This document shows, one piece after another, positions 22,901 through 34,467 of a stretch of 64,000 nucleotides of DNA. This DNA is from Bemisia tabaci (lineage: Eukaryota; Arthropoda; Insecta; Hemiptera; Aleyrodidae): the NCBI RefSeq assembly GCF_918797505.1, contig NC_092797.1:42878157-42942156 (forward strand), read 5' to 3'. A model generated the notes under the pieces. It searched no databases. It was not told the origin of the DNA and saw nothing but the letters and a program-made list of their open reading frames with translations. Position numbers and translations under genes: made by a program. Every line of letters starts with the position of its first letter. Positions within the stretch are counted from its first letter, which is position 1.

Positions 22901-24060
22901 GAATCATCGAATTTCCATGCACCTTGTACTCACCTTCACCTCACGGGACAAGGAACGTTTTCGTCAGCCGCGGCCGTCCAATATGCAACATTCTTGCTAA
23001 CGAGATCTACTGGGATACTTACTGAACAGTCGTGATCGCAATGTTTCTTTGGCACAAACAGAAAGTTCTAATTAGAGAGAGAGGAATGAAAAATACTGGC
23101 ACAGAACCTGCATGATTTTGGTAGCTCACGGGAGGAGAAAAAAATGTTGATCACGCACCAAGAATCAATTTATCCTCCGTGTTTTTACTCCTTTCCTAAC
23201 GTACGGGACTAGTTATCTGATGACTTTTGAATAATAAATGGGCCTGCGTAAACCTACATTCATGCTGTCTTGCGCGGCATACATAAGTGATAAGCTGATA
23301 CAATGTTAAATGTAACGAGGATACGATACTTCAGAGAGTATTCATGGATTTCGCGACAAGAAGAAAACAGTGGAATGAAATTGCTGAGCAATTATTGATC
23401 TGTGAAAGGGTATAAAAAGCAAAACTGCATTGCAGTGTTTTTGTTCTACGCGTCTCATCGGAATAATAATTATTACAAGAAAAAAACTCCTCAGAAATTC
23501 CGCACTTCTCTACTACTCGTGCGTAGTGCAATTGGGGCCGGCGCGAGGCACGGCTCCGGCTTCAAAATGAAGATAAACTCCACAGAGTCGGAAACAAATA
23601 TTTAAAACGCTTTAATTGAAAACGTCGATTTTCAAATATATAGTTATTATTATTTTTAGGCGTTGAATGAAATTTTTAGAATAGAAAAACGAAAAAACTA
23701 AGGAGATGCACACAACACAAAGATGCGTTAAGTCTATCAATCAACTGAAAATTAAGTGATAAGTTGGCTTAGCTTTTGTCTTGTCGATTTTCACGTCCTC
23801 TTGAATAATTTTGAAGAGTCGCGGCGCACGTCGCGCGCCATCCAAAATTTCATCAAGTTCATCAGAAAAAGCTATTATTTCGGCGCTGCCACCAAAAAAT
23901 TGACTCGAATTTTAAACTTTACAAAATCGCTATTTTTTAATTTCAACTGATCGATTTTTCTCTTTTGTTTCAGGTAACGATTTCTTTCGTTCAACTTCAA
24001 ATCAGGATCCCGTTTGGTATGTTTAAAGCTTTTATTTGTGTAATAACGTTTTGGAAATTT
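22901..24060. other. No gene seen; holds splice-like motif 2
   Basis: AT-rich DNA apart from the juxtaposed splice motif at 23973 and a short GC-richer patch near 23535. Confidence 0.4.
23952..23979 (+). promoter_or_regulatory. Juxtaposed 3'/5' splice motif 2 (candidate ratchet point)
   Basis: TTTTCTCTTTTGTTTCAG followed by GTAACG at 23974. The core is identical to the site at 6016, but flanking sequence does not align. A branch-like CTGAT lies upstream. A GTATGT donor at 24017 would define a 43-nt exon. Confidence 0.35.
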
Positions 24061-24074
24061 GAAATCTAAGAATT

Positions 24075-24680
24075 CTAGACCCCCTAATGCTATCCTGGAA
24101 ATCAAAATTTGGGGGGGGGGGAACCAATCGGCCGATCGAAAATACAATCGGTCAAAAAAAGTGGGTCGTCATAATGAGAATGAAGAGAGGAAAAAGAAGG
24201 AGGAAAGGAAGAAGAAAAAGCGGACAAATTCCTTAATTTTTGGGCACGATCGAGCACACTGGAAAAAAACACATTGGATCTAGAGTCTAGACTCTTGAAA
24301 ACATTGACAAGAAAAAATACTCTTGATTCAATCGGATTTTTGCTTGAATCAAAACGAAATCCGCTTAAATTAAGAGGCTTGGTTCATGCTTTAAGCTAGA
24401 TTCTGATTGAATCAAGAGTACTTTTTCTTGTCGATGTTTTTAAGAGTCTGGACTCTAGATCCAATGTGTTTTTTTCCAGTGCAAGTTAGCGAAGAGACCC
24501 CTAATGTTATCCTGGAAATCAAAATATGGGAGAAAAATCAACCGGTCGATCGAAAATACAACCGATCAAAAAAAGTCGGTCGTTATGATGAGAAGGAAGA
24601 GAGGAAAAAGAAGAAAGAAAGGAAGAAGAAAAAGCGGAAAAATTCGATAATCTTTGGGCACGATCGAGCAAGTTAGTGAA
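24075..24680 (+). repeat. ~180-bp tandem duplication split by MITE A5
   Basis: The first unit (about 24079-24256) and the second (about 24498-24675) share CCCCTAATGCTATCCTGGAA, CGATCGAAAATACAA, a purine-rich run and GGGCACGATCGAGCA. MITE A5 sits at the end of the first unit. A G-run of about 11 (24110) is present only in the first. Confidence 0.8.
24257..24481. mobile_element. MITE family A, copy A5 (CA TSD proven by paralogous empty site)
   Basis: 225 bp, CACTGGAAAAAAACACATT to TGTTTTTTTCCAGTG. The flank reads CGAGCA|element|CAAGTTAG, whereas the second tandem unit has an uninterrupted CGAGCAAGTTAG, so CA was duplicated. Confidence 0.9.
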
Positions 24681-24689
24681 GCGACGAGT

Positions 24690-25060
24690 GGCTAATCTAG
24701 ATGCTGGGCGCTTCCTCTGTGTTGAGTAACACCGCTCGAGGAGCCAAACGGTACGAACAATCAGTGGTCATCCTTCATTGCGGGCTTATTGCTACTTACC
24801 GCGGGGCCGACAGCACTGGTCATCACGTCCTCCGGCAGTGAGACACCGGACGCCATGGCACAGCTTCAATAAAGACCACACTAACGGACCGGGGATGCCC
24901 TGGTACTCACTCCTTGCCTCTGTGAAAAACTGCCCCGCTCAAGTCTCGCCAATGACTGATCGACAGAGCCCTCAAGGGTACGCCACGATGAAACGACTCC
25001 GCGGAATCGGCCCTCTTACGCTGAGAATTTGTGGTGCTTCCATCGAAATAACGGTTCAGG
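24690..25060. other. GC-rich patch, possible exon
   Basis: GC-richer DNA with an initiator-like TCAGT at 24760 and a CAG|GTGAAT donor-like site at about 25059. The open frame there shows no recognisable domain and cannot join the Drak exon in frame, because a stop precedes the donor in the needed phase. Confidence 0.25.
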
Positions 25061-25539
25061 TGAATCGCCGTCATAATTCAAAGGATTGTTATCATAAGTG
25101 CTTGTGAAGCAAGTTTTTGAGCGGTCTAGAAAACTTGAAGTCGTTGAGGAGGAAAAAGGCATAAAAACCTGGTGAAGTGAGGAAATTGCATCTACGAGAA
25201 AGTGCAATTTTTTTCAGACTTAGAGTACTTAAAAAGACGAAACTCTACCGTCCTATCTTAAATTTTTGTGCTCTTGAATTTCCTGCCACAAAATGCGGAA
25301 TTCAGAACTCTAATATTATAAATTAAAAACTTGAATCAATGCTTAGTGAATCGTAACTAAGGTGTGGCAAACATTTTAAATTTTGCACGCTGCATCTAAT
25401 TTAGGGTGAAATGTATGAGATGTTAGCGCTGAACAAGTCGGAGAAAAATTTCTTGAACAAGTGCCTGTGTGCAAGTAGTACCTAGATTCACGCGAAATAG
25501 TCAAAATTCTGCTAGGAATACCACATGTTTGAGTAATTA

Positions 25540-25940
25540 ACTAGATGAGCCATTTAGAAAGTCAGCGCGCCTTCAAATTTTAGCTATGGAACACGGATAT
25601 CCACTTAGCCCAAATAGTTGCATATCAAAAAAGTTTACTTTGATTCCATCACAGATGCTCGAATTATTTCAAGTTCACTCATCATAGATCAAAAAGATGA
25701 GCCGTTCAGGAACGCTGCGAGCCTTCAATTTTCAGCAATGCAACACGGATATCCACACAGCTCGAATAGTTGCATCAAGGAGACTTTCTTTGATTTCATC
25801 AGAAAACTCGAACTTGTTTCGGGCAAGGAGGTGAGCCATCCGGAACGTCCGCGCTCCTTCAATTTTTAACCATGCAACACGGACATCTTTTGAGCCCGAA
25901 TAGTTGCATCAAGGAGACTTACTTTAATTTCAAGTTCGAA
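25540..25940 (+). repeat. ~150-bp tandem repeat, about 2.6 units
   Basis: CTTCAA...CAACACGGATATCC and CGAATAGTTGCATCAAGGAG recur with starts near 25571, 25723 and 25857. The complement of CGAATAGTTGCATC also occurs in the repeat at 38094-38315. Confidence 0.75.
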
Positions 25941-25977
25941 ATTAGATATTTCCGGAACTGGCTGGCAGATACAAAAG

Positions 25978-26266
25978 CAGGGTGTCTAGCATCAGGATTT
26001 TTCCGATTCTGTCAGGATTTGAGGTCAATCATGATTTAATCCCGATTTCATCAGGAATCGAGGAAAAATCGGTCGTAAGATCAGGGTTTGAGAATAGTCG
26101 GCCGTCCGATCGGATTTTTGTATCCAGCTATTTTTGTGAATTTACATTCGCCAAATTTTTCTCCGCAAAAAATCAGGATTTGAATAAATTATGAAATCAA
26201 GATTTAGCAGTTGACAATCAGGGAAAATCACGATTTTCCAATATGGGAAAAAAACTAGACACCCTG
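25978..26266. mobile_element. MITE family I, copy I2 (5-bp TSD)
   Basis: CAGGGTGTCTAGCATCAGGA to AAAACTAGACACCCTG, flanked by perfect AAAAG (25973-25977, 26267-26271). Confidence 0.85.
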
Positions 26267-26334
26267 AAAAGGGATAAGCAGAGGCAGGGTGCAACTTGCA
26301 GTTGGAAAACGATTGCTGCCGTAAGCCGGCGCAA

Positions 26335-26499
26335 CAGTGGCGTGGCGTGAATTGCGATGAATCGATTTTTATGCCATTTAAACCTATGGTAAAAAATCGA
26401 TTATTAAGGTGTTCCCTGCGAACACCCTGTTTATCGATCCTTTTCTATAGGTTTAAATGGCATAACAATCGATGTATCGCAATTCACGCCACGCTACTG
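26335..26499. mobile_element. hAT-like MITE family F, copy F3
   Basis: CAGTGGCGTGGCGTGAATTG to CAATTCACGCCACGCTACTG, nearly intact. Flanking octamers do not match, so one side may have rearranged. Confidence 0.85.
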
Positions 26500-26830
26500 A
26501 AGGCGAGGAGAAGGCTCGCGGGAGCCAATTCCGTGCCCGTGCTTTTGCATTCGCGTATACTCGAGTGGCTCCAGTGATATATTTTCCGACGCTATTATTC
26601 AAAGCCTAATGTCTACACTTAGGGACCTGATGACTTTATCGCTTTCATTTGTAATGAGAAGTTAGATGTTATCTCGCCGCAACCGCAGTATGCCTCCTGG
26701 TAAAATATTACCCGGGCAAAATTACCAACTGCTCCGCTCTCCTCACCCCCGCTCTTCCGATCCCGACACCGCGGGATTCCTCAACTATTTCTTTCCGGTC
26801 TCCGTTGCCACATCAACGCTTACACTGTCC

Positions 26831-27051
26831 CATTGAGAAAAAAGTATGCTAACATATACTATAAGTCCACTTGTTTTTTACACAGTGATACCATTTAGTG
26901 AAAACAACCAGGATTATGGTATTATTCACAAGAACTTTGCTGATACTTACCATAATATGTTAAATACTACCATCGAGTCTGGTGTTTATTACCATTATCG
27001 TATCACTGTGTCAGAGTTTGGTAAAATCTACCATATTTTTTTTTTTTAGTG
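26831..27051. mobile_element. MITE-like element C (CACTG-type ends)
   Basis: CATTGAGAAAAAAGTATGCT to a T-run ending TTTAGTG. The interior has paired TACCATAATATG, CAGTGATACCATT and GGTATTATT words. The ends are decayed from CACTGAG...CTCAGTG. Confidence 0.5.
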
Positions 27052-27649
27052 CCGCTGTAGCACTTTGCAGAAATGGAAAATCTCGTGAAATTCATCCGCT
27101 TGACATTTCACGCATGAAATTTCACGTAATTTCATTTTCTGTGAAAACTTTGGGAATGCATTCAAGAGGCCAAGAAACGCCGAGAAACAGTGATTATCGA
27201 TTTTGACGTTTTTCATCCCAAACTTGAAACGCTCCCGCATTGCAAATATTTTCGTTTGGTTGGGAGGTTAGGTTGGGGCTAAATTCCTATCTCAACTCCT
27301 CTGTGTGCCCCTTTCGTGTATGGCATCTCAATAGGATAGCACATACCGCTGCATCAACAGGAAGACTATCTGAAACGCTTTCCAGACTTCTGAAAGTTTA
27401 ATTAATAATTCCAGAAAAAATTAGCGAAGTTCAAATTTTGTGAAATTTATTCGAGCCTTTTGATGTTTCACTCTCCATCTAATTGATGATGACATTTTTG
27501 TTCTTTTCCCGTTACAGAATCACTTTAAACCGGAAAAAGTGACTCGAATTCGTCGTCAAGAAATTCCTCCTTGAATCAAGATTAAAATCGCAGGCTTCTG
27601 CCGGACAAAAGCGACTCTTTTCTTGTCATAAGCGTCTTTTGTCCCTAAT

Positions 27650-27920
27650 CAGGGTGTCTAGCATCAGGACTTTCCCGATTTTCCCGATTCTATCAGGATT
27701 TGGGGTCAATCAGGATTTAATCCCGATTTCATCTGGATTTAAGAAGAGTCGTCCGTCCGCTTATTTTCCGTTGGTTATCCGTTATCCGTCCGTTAATTTT
27801 TCCCCGCAAAAAATCGGAATTTGATCAGGATTCGAAAAAATTATGGAATCAGGATTTAGCAGTCAAAAATCAGGATAAATCAGGATTTCCCAAAATGAAA
27901 AAAAAAAACTAGACACCCTG
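27650..27920. mobile_element. MITE family I, copy I3
   Basis: CAGGGTGTCTAGCATCAGGA to AACTAGACACCCTG. Flanks CTAAT and CCAAT agree at 4 of 5 positions. Confidence 0.82.
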
Positions 27921-28523
27921 CCAATACACGAATATTTTCCCCTTAGCAGTAAATCCAAGACTATTTCGGCCGAAATCAAGTCACTTGTTCCAGTTTAATT
28001 TATTTTTGTTATCCAAGTTTTTATCGCCTTTCCGGCACGACTCGGCAACTGCGCCTGAGGTTTTGCGTAGCGTCCTGCGTTCCTATGTTCCGTCTCCTTC
28101 TTCCTCCCGGTTTTTTCTCCCGTTCCTGTTGCGATTTCCATTGTTTCCATCTCTGTATTTATCAGACCCGGAACTGGGATTCAACTAGGCGCGGCCCTGT
28201 CGGCCCCAAATAGATGTTGGTACCCGTGATTAACATCTGTATGTGTGTACACCTGACTGAACGAACCAGAACCAAGTTGGTATACCCTCCTGCGACCGCC
28301 TGGTCTCTTAGTTCGGACTTCACCCTGTCCTGGATCTGAATCTAGACTCGCTGATTGTGGGAATCGTTTCATGGAACTTGCGCGGAAATTAAGATGGAAC
28401 CGCAGAAGGTGATTCGTTGAATTTAATGGAAAAGTGCCTCTTGTGGAACTCAATGCTACTTTTGGGGTCCCGCGTCAAGGTTAAATTGAGGGTTCTTCCG
28501 CCTAAGTAGAAGAAAGGGCCTAT

Positions 28524-28671
28524 CGCAAACTTCAGCTAGAGCATAAAGAAGCGTTATTTTCGCAAACTTCAGGTAGATAATAAAGAAGCGTTATTTTCGC
28601 AAACTTCAGCTAGAGCATAAAGAAGCGTTATTTTCGCAAACTTCAGCCAGAGCATGAAGAAGCGTTATTTT
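28524..28671 (+). repeat. 37-bp tandem repeat, 4 copies
   Basis: The CGCAAACTTCAGCTAGAGCA unit starts at 28524, 28561, 28598 and 28635, an exact 37-bp period with few substitutions. Confidence 0.93.
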
Positions 28672-28911
28672 TCCTCATGTAGACGAAAATCGAAGTTTCC
28701 TTGGGGAAATTGAAAATTTTTGATCGTTTCTATAATTACTCGCTTTGCCTCGTAGTCGCGGCGATCTACGAATCGCTAGATTTAATCTAGCACTCTCTGC
28801 ATTCCGAATTTTCTCTGATTTCTTCAGAAAACGAGCCAGAAAAAAACTGGTATGGAATTTTCCACAGTCTTCCTGGAAAAAAATTTTCCTTCGAGTACCT
28901 AACAGCTATAC

Positions 28912-28975
28912 TGCCGTGCTAAGGGAAAACGCCGTATGAACCTTCAGACGTCGCCAACTTTCCTTTGATAAAACA
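28912..28975. mobile_element. MITE family H fragment
   Basis: CTGCCGTGCTAAGGGAAAAC through GCCAACTTTCCTTTGATAAA, one terminal half only. The left flank is TATA. Confidence 0.65.
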
Positions 28976-29119
28976 CGATTCTCGAAGTTCACGAAGCTCA
29001 CTCACTCATTTTAAGTTCTCCTAGGCTCCCTGGAGTTGAAAATGCCAACCGAAAAACCTTATCATCGGTGCAAAAAATTTCAGGATTAATCGTCGCTCAG
29101 AGTGGTGCTCAGTTAGCAC

Positions 29120-29282
29120 CAGTGGCTAGGCGTGAGTGATCGATTCTCGATCTTTCCCCATTTGAGGCTGTGGTGAAGAATCGATTATTAAGGTGTTTAT
29201 TGCGAACAACCTGTTTATTGATCCCTTTCCATAAGTTTAAATGGTGATCAATCGATAAGTCGCAAAGCACGCCACGCCACTG
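29120..29282. mobile_element. hAT-like MITE family F, copy F4 (8-bp TSD)
   Basis: CAGTGGCTAGGCGTGAGTGA to GCACGCCACGCCACTG. Flanks GTTAGCAC and GATAGCAC, 7 of 8 identical. Confidence 0.85.
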
Positions 29283-29572
29283 GATAGCACACCGAGAATC
29301 CCTGGAATAGGTTCTCCTCCGAACGCGGTCAGAATGGCCGGACTCTAAATTTAGTCAAATTCTGCGATGCGAAAATTTTCGAAGTCCTCGGATTCTTGGC
29401 TCTTCTGGCGTGCTAAATTCTGAATTCTCTGTCTGTTAAATCTGGACTAATCCCCGCACCTTCATTTTCTATCGAAAAGTTGCCACCCCTGTCGCTGTTT
29501 CAAAGCTTTCCATGTATGAAGGTTAAACAAAGAAAGCATACCGTTTTCCACTCCTGCAAAATCCCATTTGCA

Positions 29573-29736
29573 TAGTGGCGTGGCGTGCTTTGCGATTTAT
29601 CGATTGATCTGCCATTTAAACTTATCAAAAAGGATCGATAGACAGGATGTTCGAAACGAACACCTTAATAATCGATTCTTTACCATAGCTTCAAAAGAGG
29701 AAATATCGATAGTCGATCATTCATGCCTCCCCACTG
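29573..29736. mobile_element. hAT-like MITE family F, copy F5
   Basis: TAGTGGCGTGGCGTGCTTTG to CATTCATGCCTCCCCACTG. Flanks CATTTGCA and CATTCGAA, 6 of 8 identical. Confidence 0.8.
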
Positions 29737-29994
29737 CATTCGAATTGTACCGGATGCTCTCCTTCCATCGCCCTCGTTAAAGACTCATTGTGTTATTTTG
29801 AATTCGTCACTTTGATGAGGTCTCCTATCACACAATACTCGCGTTTGCACTTTTTCCTGTTAAGTAAAGTTTGGAGCTCTTAACTGGAGAATATCTCGTT
29901 CATGAACTGACAATTCCTCTTTGTCTCTTTTTTTCCAACAAATAATTAAGTAGGTATCATAACGCCTTGGAACTTTCTGTAAATCACAGATAAA

Positions 29995-30115
29995 TCGGCG
30001 GTGTGAGTCCGCAATCACGTATCTCGGTTTGCAACGTCGCAGACTTCCTGTCATACTTTATTTTTTAAACGGAAAAATACTCAACGGCAATTCTTTAAAA
30101 CTGCTGTGATCTTTT
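29995..30115 (+). repeat. Dispersed repeat shared with 43526-43640
   Basis: Contains CGGTTTGCAACGTCGCAGAC and CTTCCTGTCATACTTTATTT. The second copy has the same words with few changes. Class unknown, not tandem. Confidence 0.65.
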
Positions 30116-30281
30116 TTCTCTGTGCGAAGAAAATTCTGCAAAAACTTCAAGGACTTATGCCAATTTGTTCTCCTTTAAAAAAATAATTCAGAGGCCGAAA
30201 TTTTCAATCAGCGCAAACGAGATACGTGGTTTTGGACTTATGTCGTCGAAATGTAAAAAATTTACTGAATTTTCAAATCGG

Positions 30282-30669
30282 CACTGAAAAAAAAATCTCG
30301 GGTAAAATAAGAAAAGGGTAAAATTACCAAGAATTCAGGGTTCTATTTGATCCCAGTTTTTTCTTTGTAAAGTTACCATTTATGGAATTTGTAATTTTAC
30401 CGAGAAATCGGTAATTTTACTAGACCATGGTAAAAACGCCAATATTTTTTATCGGCTGTGGTAGAATTACCGAGATAAAATGGCAAAGTTACCGGGAATT
30501 GATTACCAATAAAAGTGGTATTCTTACCTGAAATAACAGTAAAAATAACGGTTTTTAGGTAAGCTTACCAGTCTGTCTTGGTAAAATTACCAATAATTGC
30601 ATGGTAAAAAAGTGAGATGGTAAAGGTACCAACGGACCTCGGTAAAAACGCGATAATTTTTTTTCAGTG
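30282..30669. mobile_element. MITE-like element D, packed with GGTAAAATTACC-type words
   Basis: 388 bp, CACTGAAAAAAAAATCTC to TTTTTTTTCAGTG. The interior has over a dozen GGTAA and TTACC words in both orientations at irregular spacing. The ends are of the same type as families A and B. Non-coding. Confidence 0.65.
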
Positions 30670-31432
30670 AGAACGCTACGTAGTTTTTTGTTAATAGATC
30701 ATAACTTTTTCAGAAATTATCAAACAATTTTGAAGAAATTTCAGAAATGAGGCAACGTTTGATGAGTTAGACTGATTCTGGCTAATTATGTCCGTTTATC
30801 CGCGCCAGTCTTGCTCGATTAGTTCGCGTTGATCCTTCTTATTCCTACAAGTTGCACGGATCCACCGAATCTGTGTGTGCAAGCATGCGGAAAATTCGGA
30901 TTTATTTGATTTTTTCGTCCTCCCTCTCGCGCTCGCGTGAGGATTGTTTTCCTTTCCGCGGAGGCCGCGCTTTAATTGTTTAGGAATGTCAAGACCAATA
31001 ATTTGGGGTAATAACTCGGCGCTTCTTCTAGTTCTCTTATCTCGCATGCACCCGTTATTTTCATTGTTATTTTTTTGTGGTGGGAGCCGAGTCGAGTTCA
31101 AGTACGACGAGTGCCGTTATCGACTTAAAATTGGAGGCGGGCAATGCCTCCATGGTCATTCTTTATCATTTTTGCGTCGTTGACATTGTATTAGAAACTA
31201 TGAATTATGGTCCGGCACCTACAAAGCTTGCTCCGGTTATTTTAGTCTGTTCGTACTTACACTGGACAAAAAAACTGGAACTTTTTTATAGGAAATTTAA
31301 CGAGCTTTATTTCTGAAAATAACTAATTTTATTGTCCTATCAATTTTTGGCAAGTTACAGGTCATAATCCGGAAAAAAGTCCGATTTTAGGCCATTTTTG
31401 CCAAATTTGGCAACTTTCCGGTCCGAATTTAA

Positions 31433-31525
31433 TGGCGCAAAGTTGAAATTCGGATTCAGCGTCAAAAATTACATACGAATCGATGAAAACATTGCTACCT
31501 GGGATTTTTGCAGGCTCTATTCCTT
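31433..31525 (+). repeat. Dispersed repeat W, copy 2
   Basis: GCGCAAAGTTGAAATTCGGA through TTTTTGCAGGCTCTATTCC, matching 11870-11975. Confidence 0.45.
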
Positions 31526-31607
31526 GTTTGCCTGGACTACACGGTGTTTCTTCTTCAGCGTTCCTCGAATGGACCTTCAGTCAGGACGAGTGGTCAAGAA
31601 ACCTCTG

Positions 31608-31834
31608 CACTGGAAAAAAAACCACATTGGATCTAGAGTCCAGACTCTAAAAACATCGACAACAAATAATACTCTTGATTCAATCAGATTTAAGCTTAAC
31701 TCAAGAACCAAGCGTCTTAATTTGAGCGGATTTCCTTTTGATTTAAGCTTAAATCTGCTTGAATCAAGAGTCCTTTTTCTTGTCAATATTTTCAAGAGTC
31801 TGGGCTCTAGATCCAATGTGTTTTTTCTCCAGTG
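31608..31834. mobile_element. MITE family A, copy A6
   Basis: Ends CACTGGAAAAAAAACCACA and TGTTTTTTCTCCAGTG. It is the left part of the composite block that is duplicated in inverted orientation at 12561-13051. Confidence 0.87.
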
Positions 31835-31910
31835 TAAAATTTTTCCGCTACGACACAATTTATTTAAGACAGTTGATAATTTCTAAAAGTCCTTCGGAAT
31901 TATTGAAGTT

Positions 31911-32199
31911 AGTGGGGCTGATTATTGGAACTGGAGACAAAGCTATAGTTAAAGAAAGACAAAAGGGAAAATAGATCGAATTTATCCGTTGAAACGGACT
32001 GTTTTCATAGGCAAAGGGGGAAAATGTTGAAGAAACTATAACTGTAGGCACAGGGTCCGTTGTGAGTTGCCCTTAGTTCTAGTCTATCATTTACCTCCTT
32101 TATCCATTGTAACCGCTCGGTTCCACCAATTGGATCGCTTCATTTTCTCCTTGACTTGCTTATCTATAGCTTTGTCTGTCAATTTCAATGATCAGCCCG
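31911..32199. mobile_element. Foldback family E, copy E2
   Basis: GGGGCTGATTATTGGAACTG with GAGACAAAGCTATAG at the left, and CTATAGCTTTGTCTGTCAAT with TTCAATGATCAGCCC at the right. Non-coding. Confidence 0.7.
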
Positions 32200-33732
32200 C
32201 GACCAACATTGCTAAAAATGCTTGCCTTAGAGATATCTGCGGTAATGAATGTCCCCAAGTACTACCTCGATTGCAGTATCTCAAAATGTCTGTTATTATG
32301 TTATTGCTTCAAGAGAATGTCACTGAATATTTTTGCGTTAGTTTTTTTTTTTTTTGAGATTATCTGTAAAGGGCGAAACAAATTTGCACGAAATTCCTTG
32401 TGATGATGATGCTCGGTCCTCTTTTGAAAACAATAAAGTATGGAAGGAAATTTTTCATTTCGCAACTCGCTAGCCATGATTTTCTGATTTCACTATTGAA
32501 GCAAGTTTTTTAGCATAATAAAACTTACTCTTAACCGAAGTTTAATCGGTTATCGCCACGTATAATTTTCTTATGAACGAAAAATCTTGAAGCTAAAAAT
32601 GTTCAGGAAACTCAAAATTATATTTATCAGAATACATAAGTTATGCTGCAAATACAAGACTTTTCACTCTAAAGTATGACGTAAATTTGCTCTGATAGAT
32701 CTATCTCAGCTTAAAAACTCTCGAGAAAGCTGTTTGTGACGTTTTCTTTCTGTTCATCTATTCATTAAACTTAGTCTATTTTGGATTGAAAAACCTGCCA
32801 GAAAATATTGATCAGTTCATAGATAAGTTAATTACATTCCAACTTCAATTATTCATTAATCCTCTCTAAGAGTCCTCCAAATTTCTGAGATAAAATTCCT
32901 TCTTGGCTTCTTCTTTGAATTTTGTAAACATCATCGCTTTTTATTGCACTAATTATACGCAGAGAGCGGGCGACGGAGATCTGATAAATTTTCAATAGGT
33001 ACCTATAGCAATTGCGATGGGCGCTTTGTTGACAATGCGTATTGTTCAAGCAACATGTAAGCACGCATTTGAAATTTCTAATCTCGCCTCTCATTGATAT
33101 CATCTATAGACGGAAATGTGTGCCCATTATCCGGATTACGATGAAAGTCTCTTCCCGCCAAAATGATGTGTGGAAAATAACTTCCTTCGCCCAGAAACGC
33201 TAGCGTATACTTCAATCGAGTTTTTATCGCAGAAATTCAGAAATCGGTAGGAGTCCATCAACAACTACAACTACACTAAATTACGCATTTAAGAAACCGT
33301 AGCCCCTGCTGGGTTTATCCCTTCTGCGAATTTAGTTTCCAGTTCAAGTTATAGAGTTCATGTTTCAGTTTTTGCTCGCTAATTTCGATACAAGATTTTT
33401 TTTTTATTTTTTATGTAGACTCCTCACTATTTTCATTATATCAATGCTTTTTTTCGCTAATTTTTCACCAAGTTGTCCAGTGTCCACCTACCATCTTCTG
33501 TTAGAAGCGATGACGCTTTAGAGACGCTATAGGAAGTGCACGGACATTTCGGTAATTTTGAGGAGCTCAAAAGGGCAGCACTCTATGAATTCTAACCATC
33601 GACAGAGATTTATTATTACAGTTGTTACGATCCATCGTTGGTAAAGTTCTTATTTGACCTAAGTCGCATCTATCATTCGATGGCGCGAATATTCTAACGC
33701 GAGTCCTAGAAATTGCGCCGAACACAGTACGA
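32200..33732. other. No gene seen
   Basis: AT-rich DNA with T-runs at 32342 and 33396. No foldback or exon is supported. Confidence 0.4.
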
Positions 33733-33870
33733 TCGCTTATTAGCGCCTGCAAGACTGTAAGAATACTTCACGCATTGCGCTAAATACTGCAGCTGACTTG
33801 AAACGATATTAGCGCCTACAAGACCGTGGAAATACTTTACGCATTGCACTAAATACAGTGCAGTGACAGT
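33733..33870 (+). repeat. 69-bp tandem duplication
   Basis: TTAGCGCCTGCAAGACTGTA at 33740 recurs as TTAGCGCCTACAAGACCGTG at 33809. Both units continue to ACGCATTGCGCTAAATAC-like sequence. Outer TTACGAtCC-TCGTTgGTAAAG echoes flank the pair. Confidence 0.75.
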
Positions 33871-34099
33871 TTATCGTGATTTCTTACGACCCTTCGTTTG
33901 TAAAGCACGTATTCTACTTATTTTTAGTTTATGCATAAAACTCATTTTTGCGGAAGAACGCTCATTTATGAACATTCTTGGCCATGTTGGTTTCATGTTG
34001 GAATCAGAAGATTGGCAGTGACATTTTCGTTTTCAGAGGTTGACTGTTCTTTTGGACCCGAAGAGTCCCATATTTGGACGTGTCCGTACTCTGCGGATA

Positions 34100-34467
34100 C
34101 AGGGTGAGCCAAGGTTAAACGGCTAGACTGCAGGAGCCGAAACACCCCCCAAATCTCCACTGTAAATTGAGTTTTCGATTTTTTTTTTAGATCATTTAAG
34201 AATTCAGGGCATAAATGTACAGGCTGTACATTTATGCCCTGAATTCTTACTGTACAGTTCAGGAGAGTACGCATTTTCATGAGACTTGATTCACAAACGT
34301 TGCCGAAATTCAGGAAAAACGATTTACTTTCTGAAATTGGGGGGAGGGGGGGGGGGTAGCTCTTACTGGGGGCTCTCTTGGAATAAAAGACTGTATAGAA
34401 CGAAAAAGTCTTATTGTAACCCATGACAATCCCCCTGCAATCTGGAGTTTAACCCTGAATCACCCTG
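34100..34467. mobile_element. Foldback element M with central perfect palindrome
   Basis: The ends CAGGGTGAGCCAAGGTTAAA and the complement of GTTTAACCCTGAATCACCCTG pair imperfectly. Inside, 34198-34222 and 34224-34248 are exact 25-bp complements around one base. A G-run of nine at 34344 follows. Confidence 0.6.

Noticed and set aside
24901..25059. Candidate Drak upstream exon ending CAG|GTGAAT
   Set aside because: In the phase needed to join the Drak exon, a TAA lies three codons before the donor.
30520..30545. Minus-strand CAG|GTAAG with pyrimidine tract
   Set aside because: It falls inside element D, whose GGTAA/TTACC words create such motifs by composition.
31398..31886. 162-codon plus-strand frame
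   Set aside because: Mostly MITE A6 sequence; the same peptide appears from other family A copies in both orientations.
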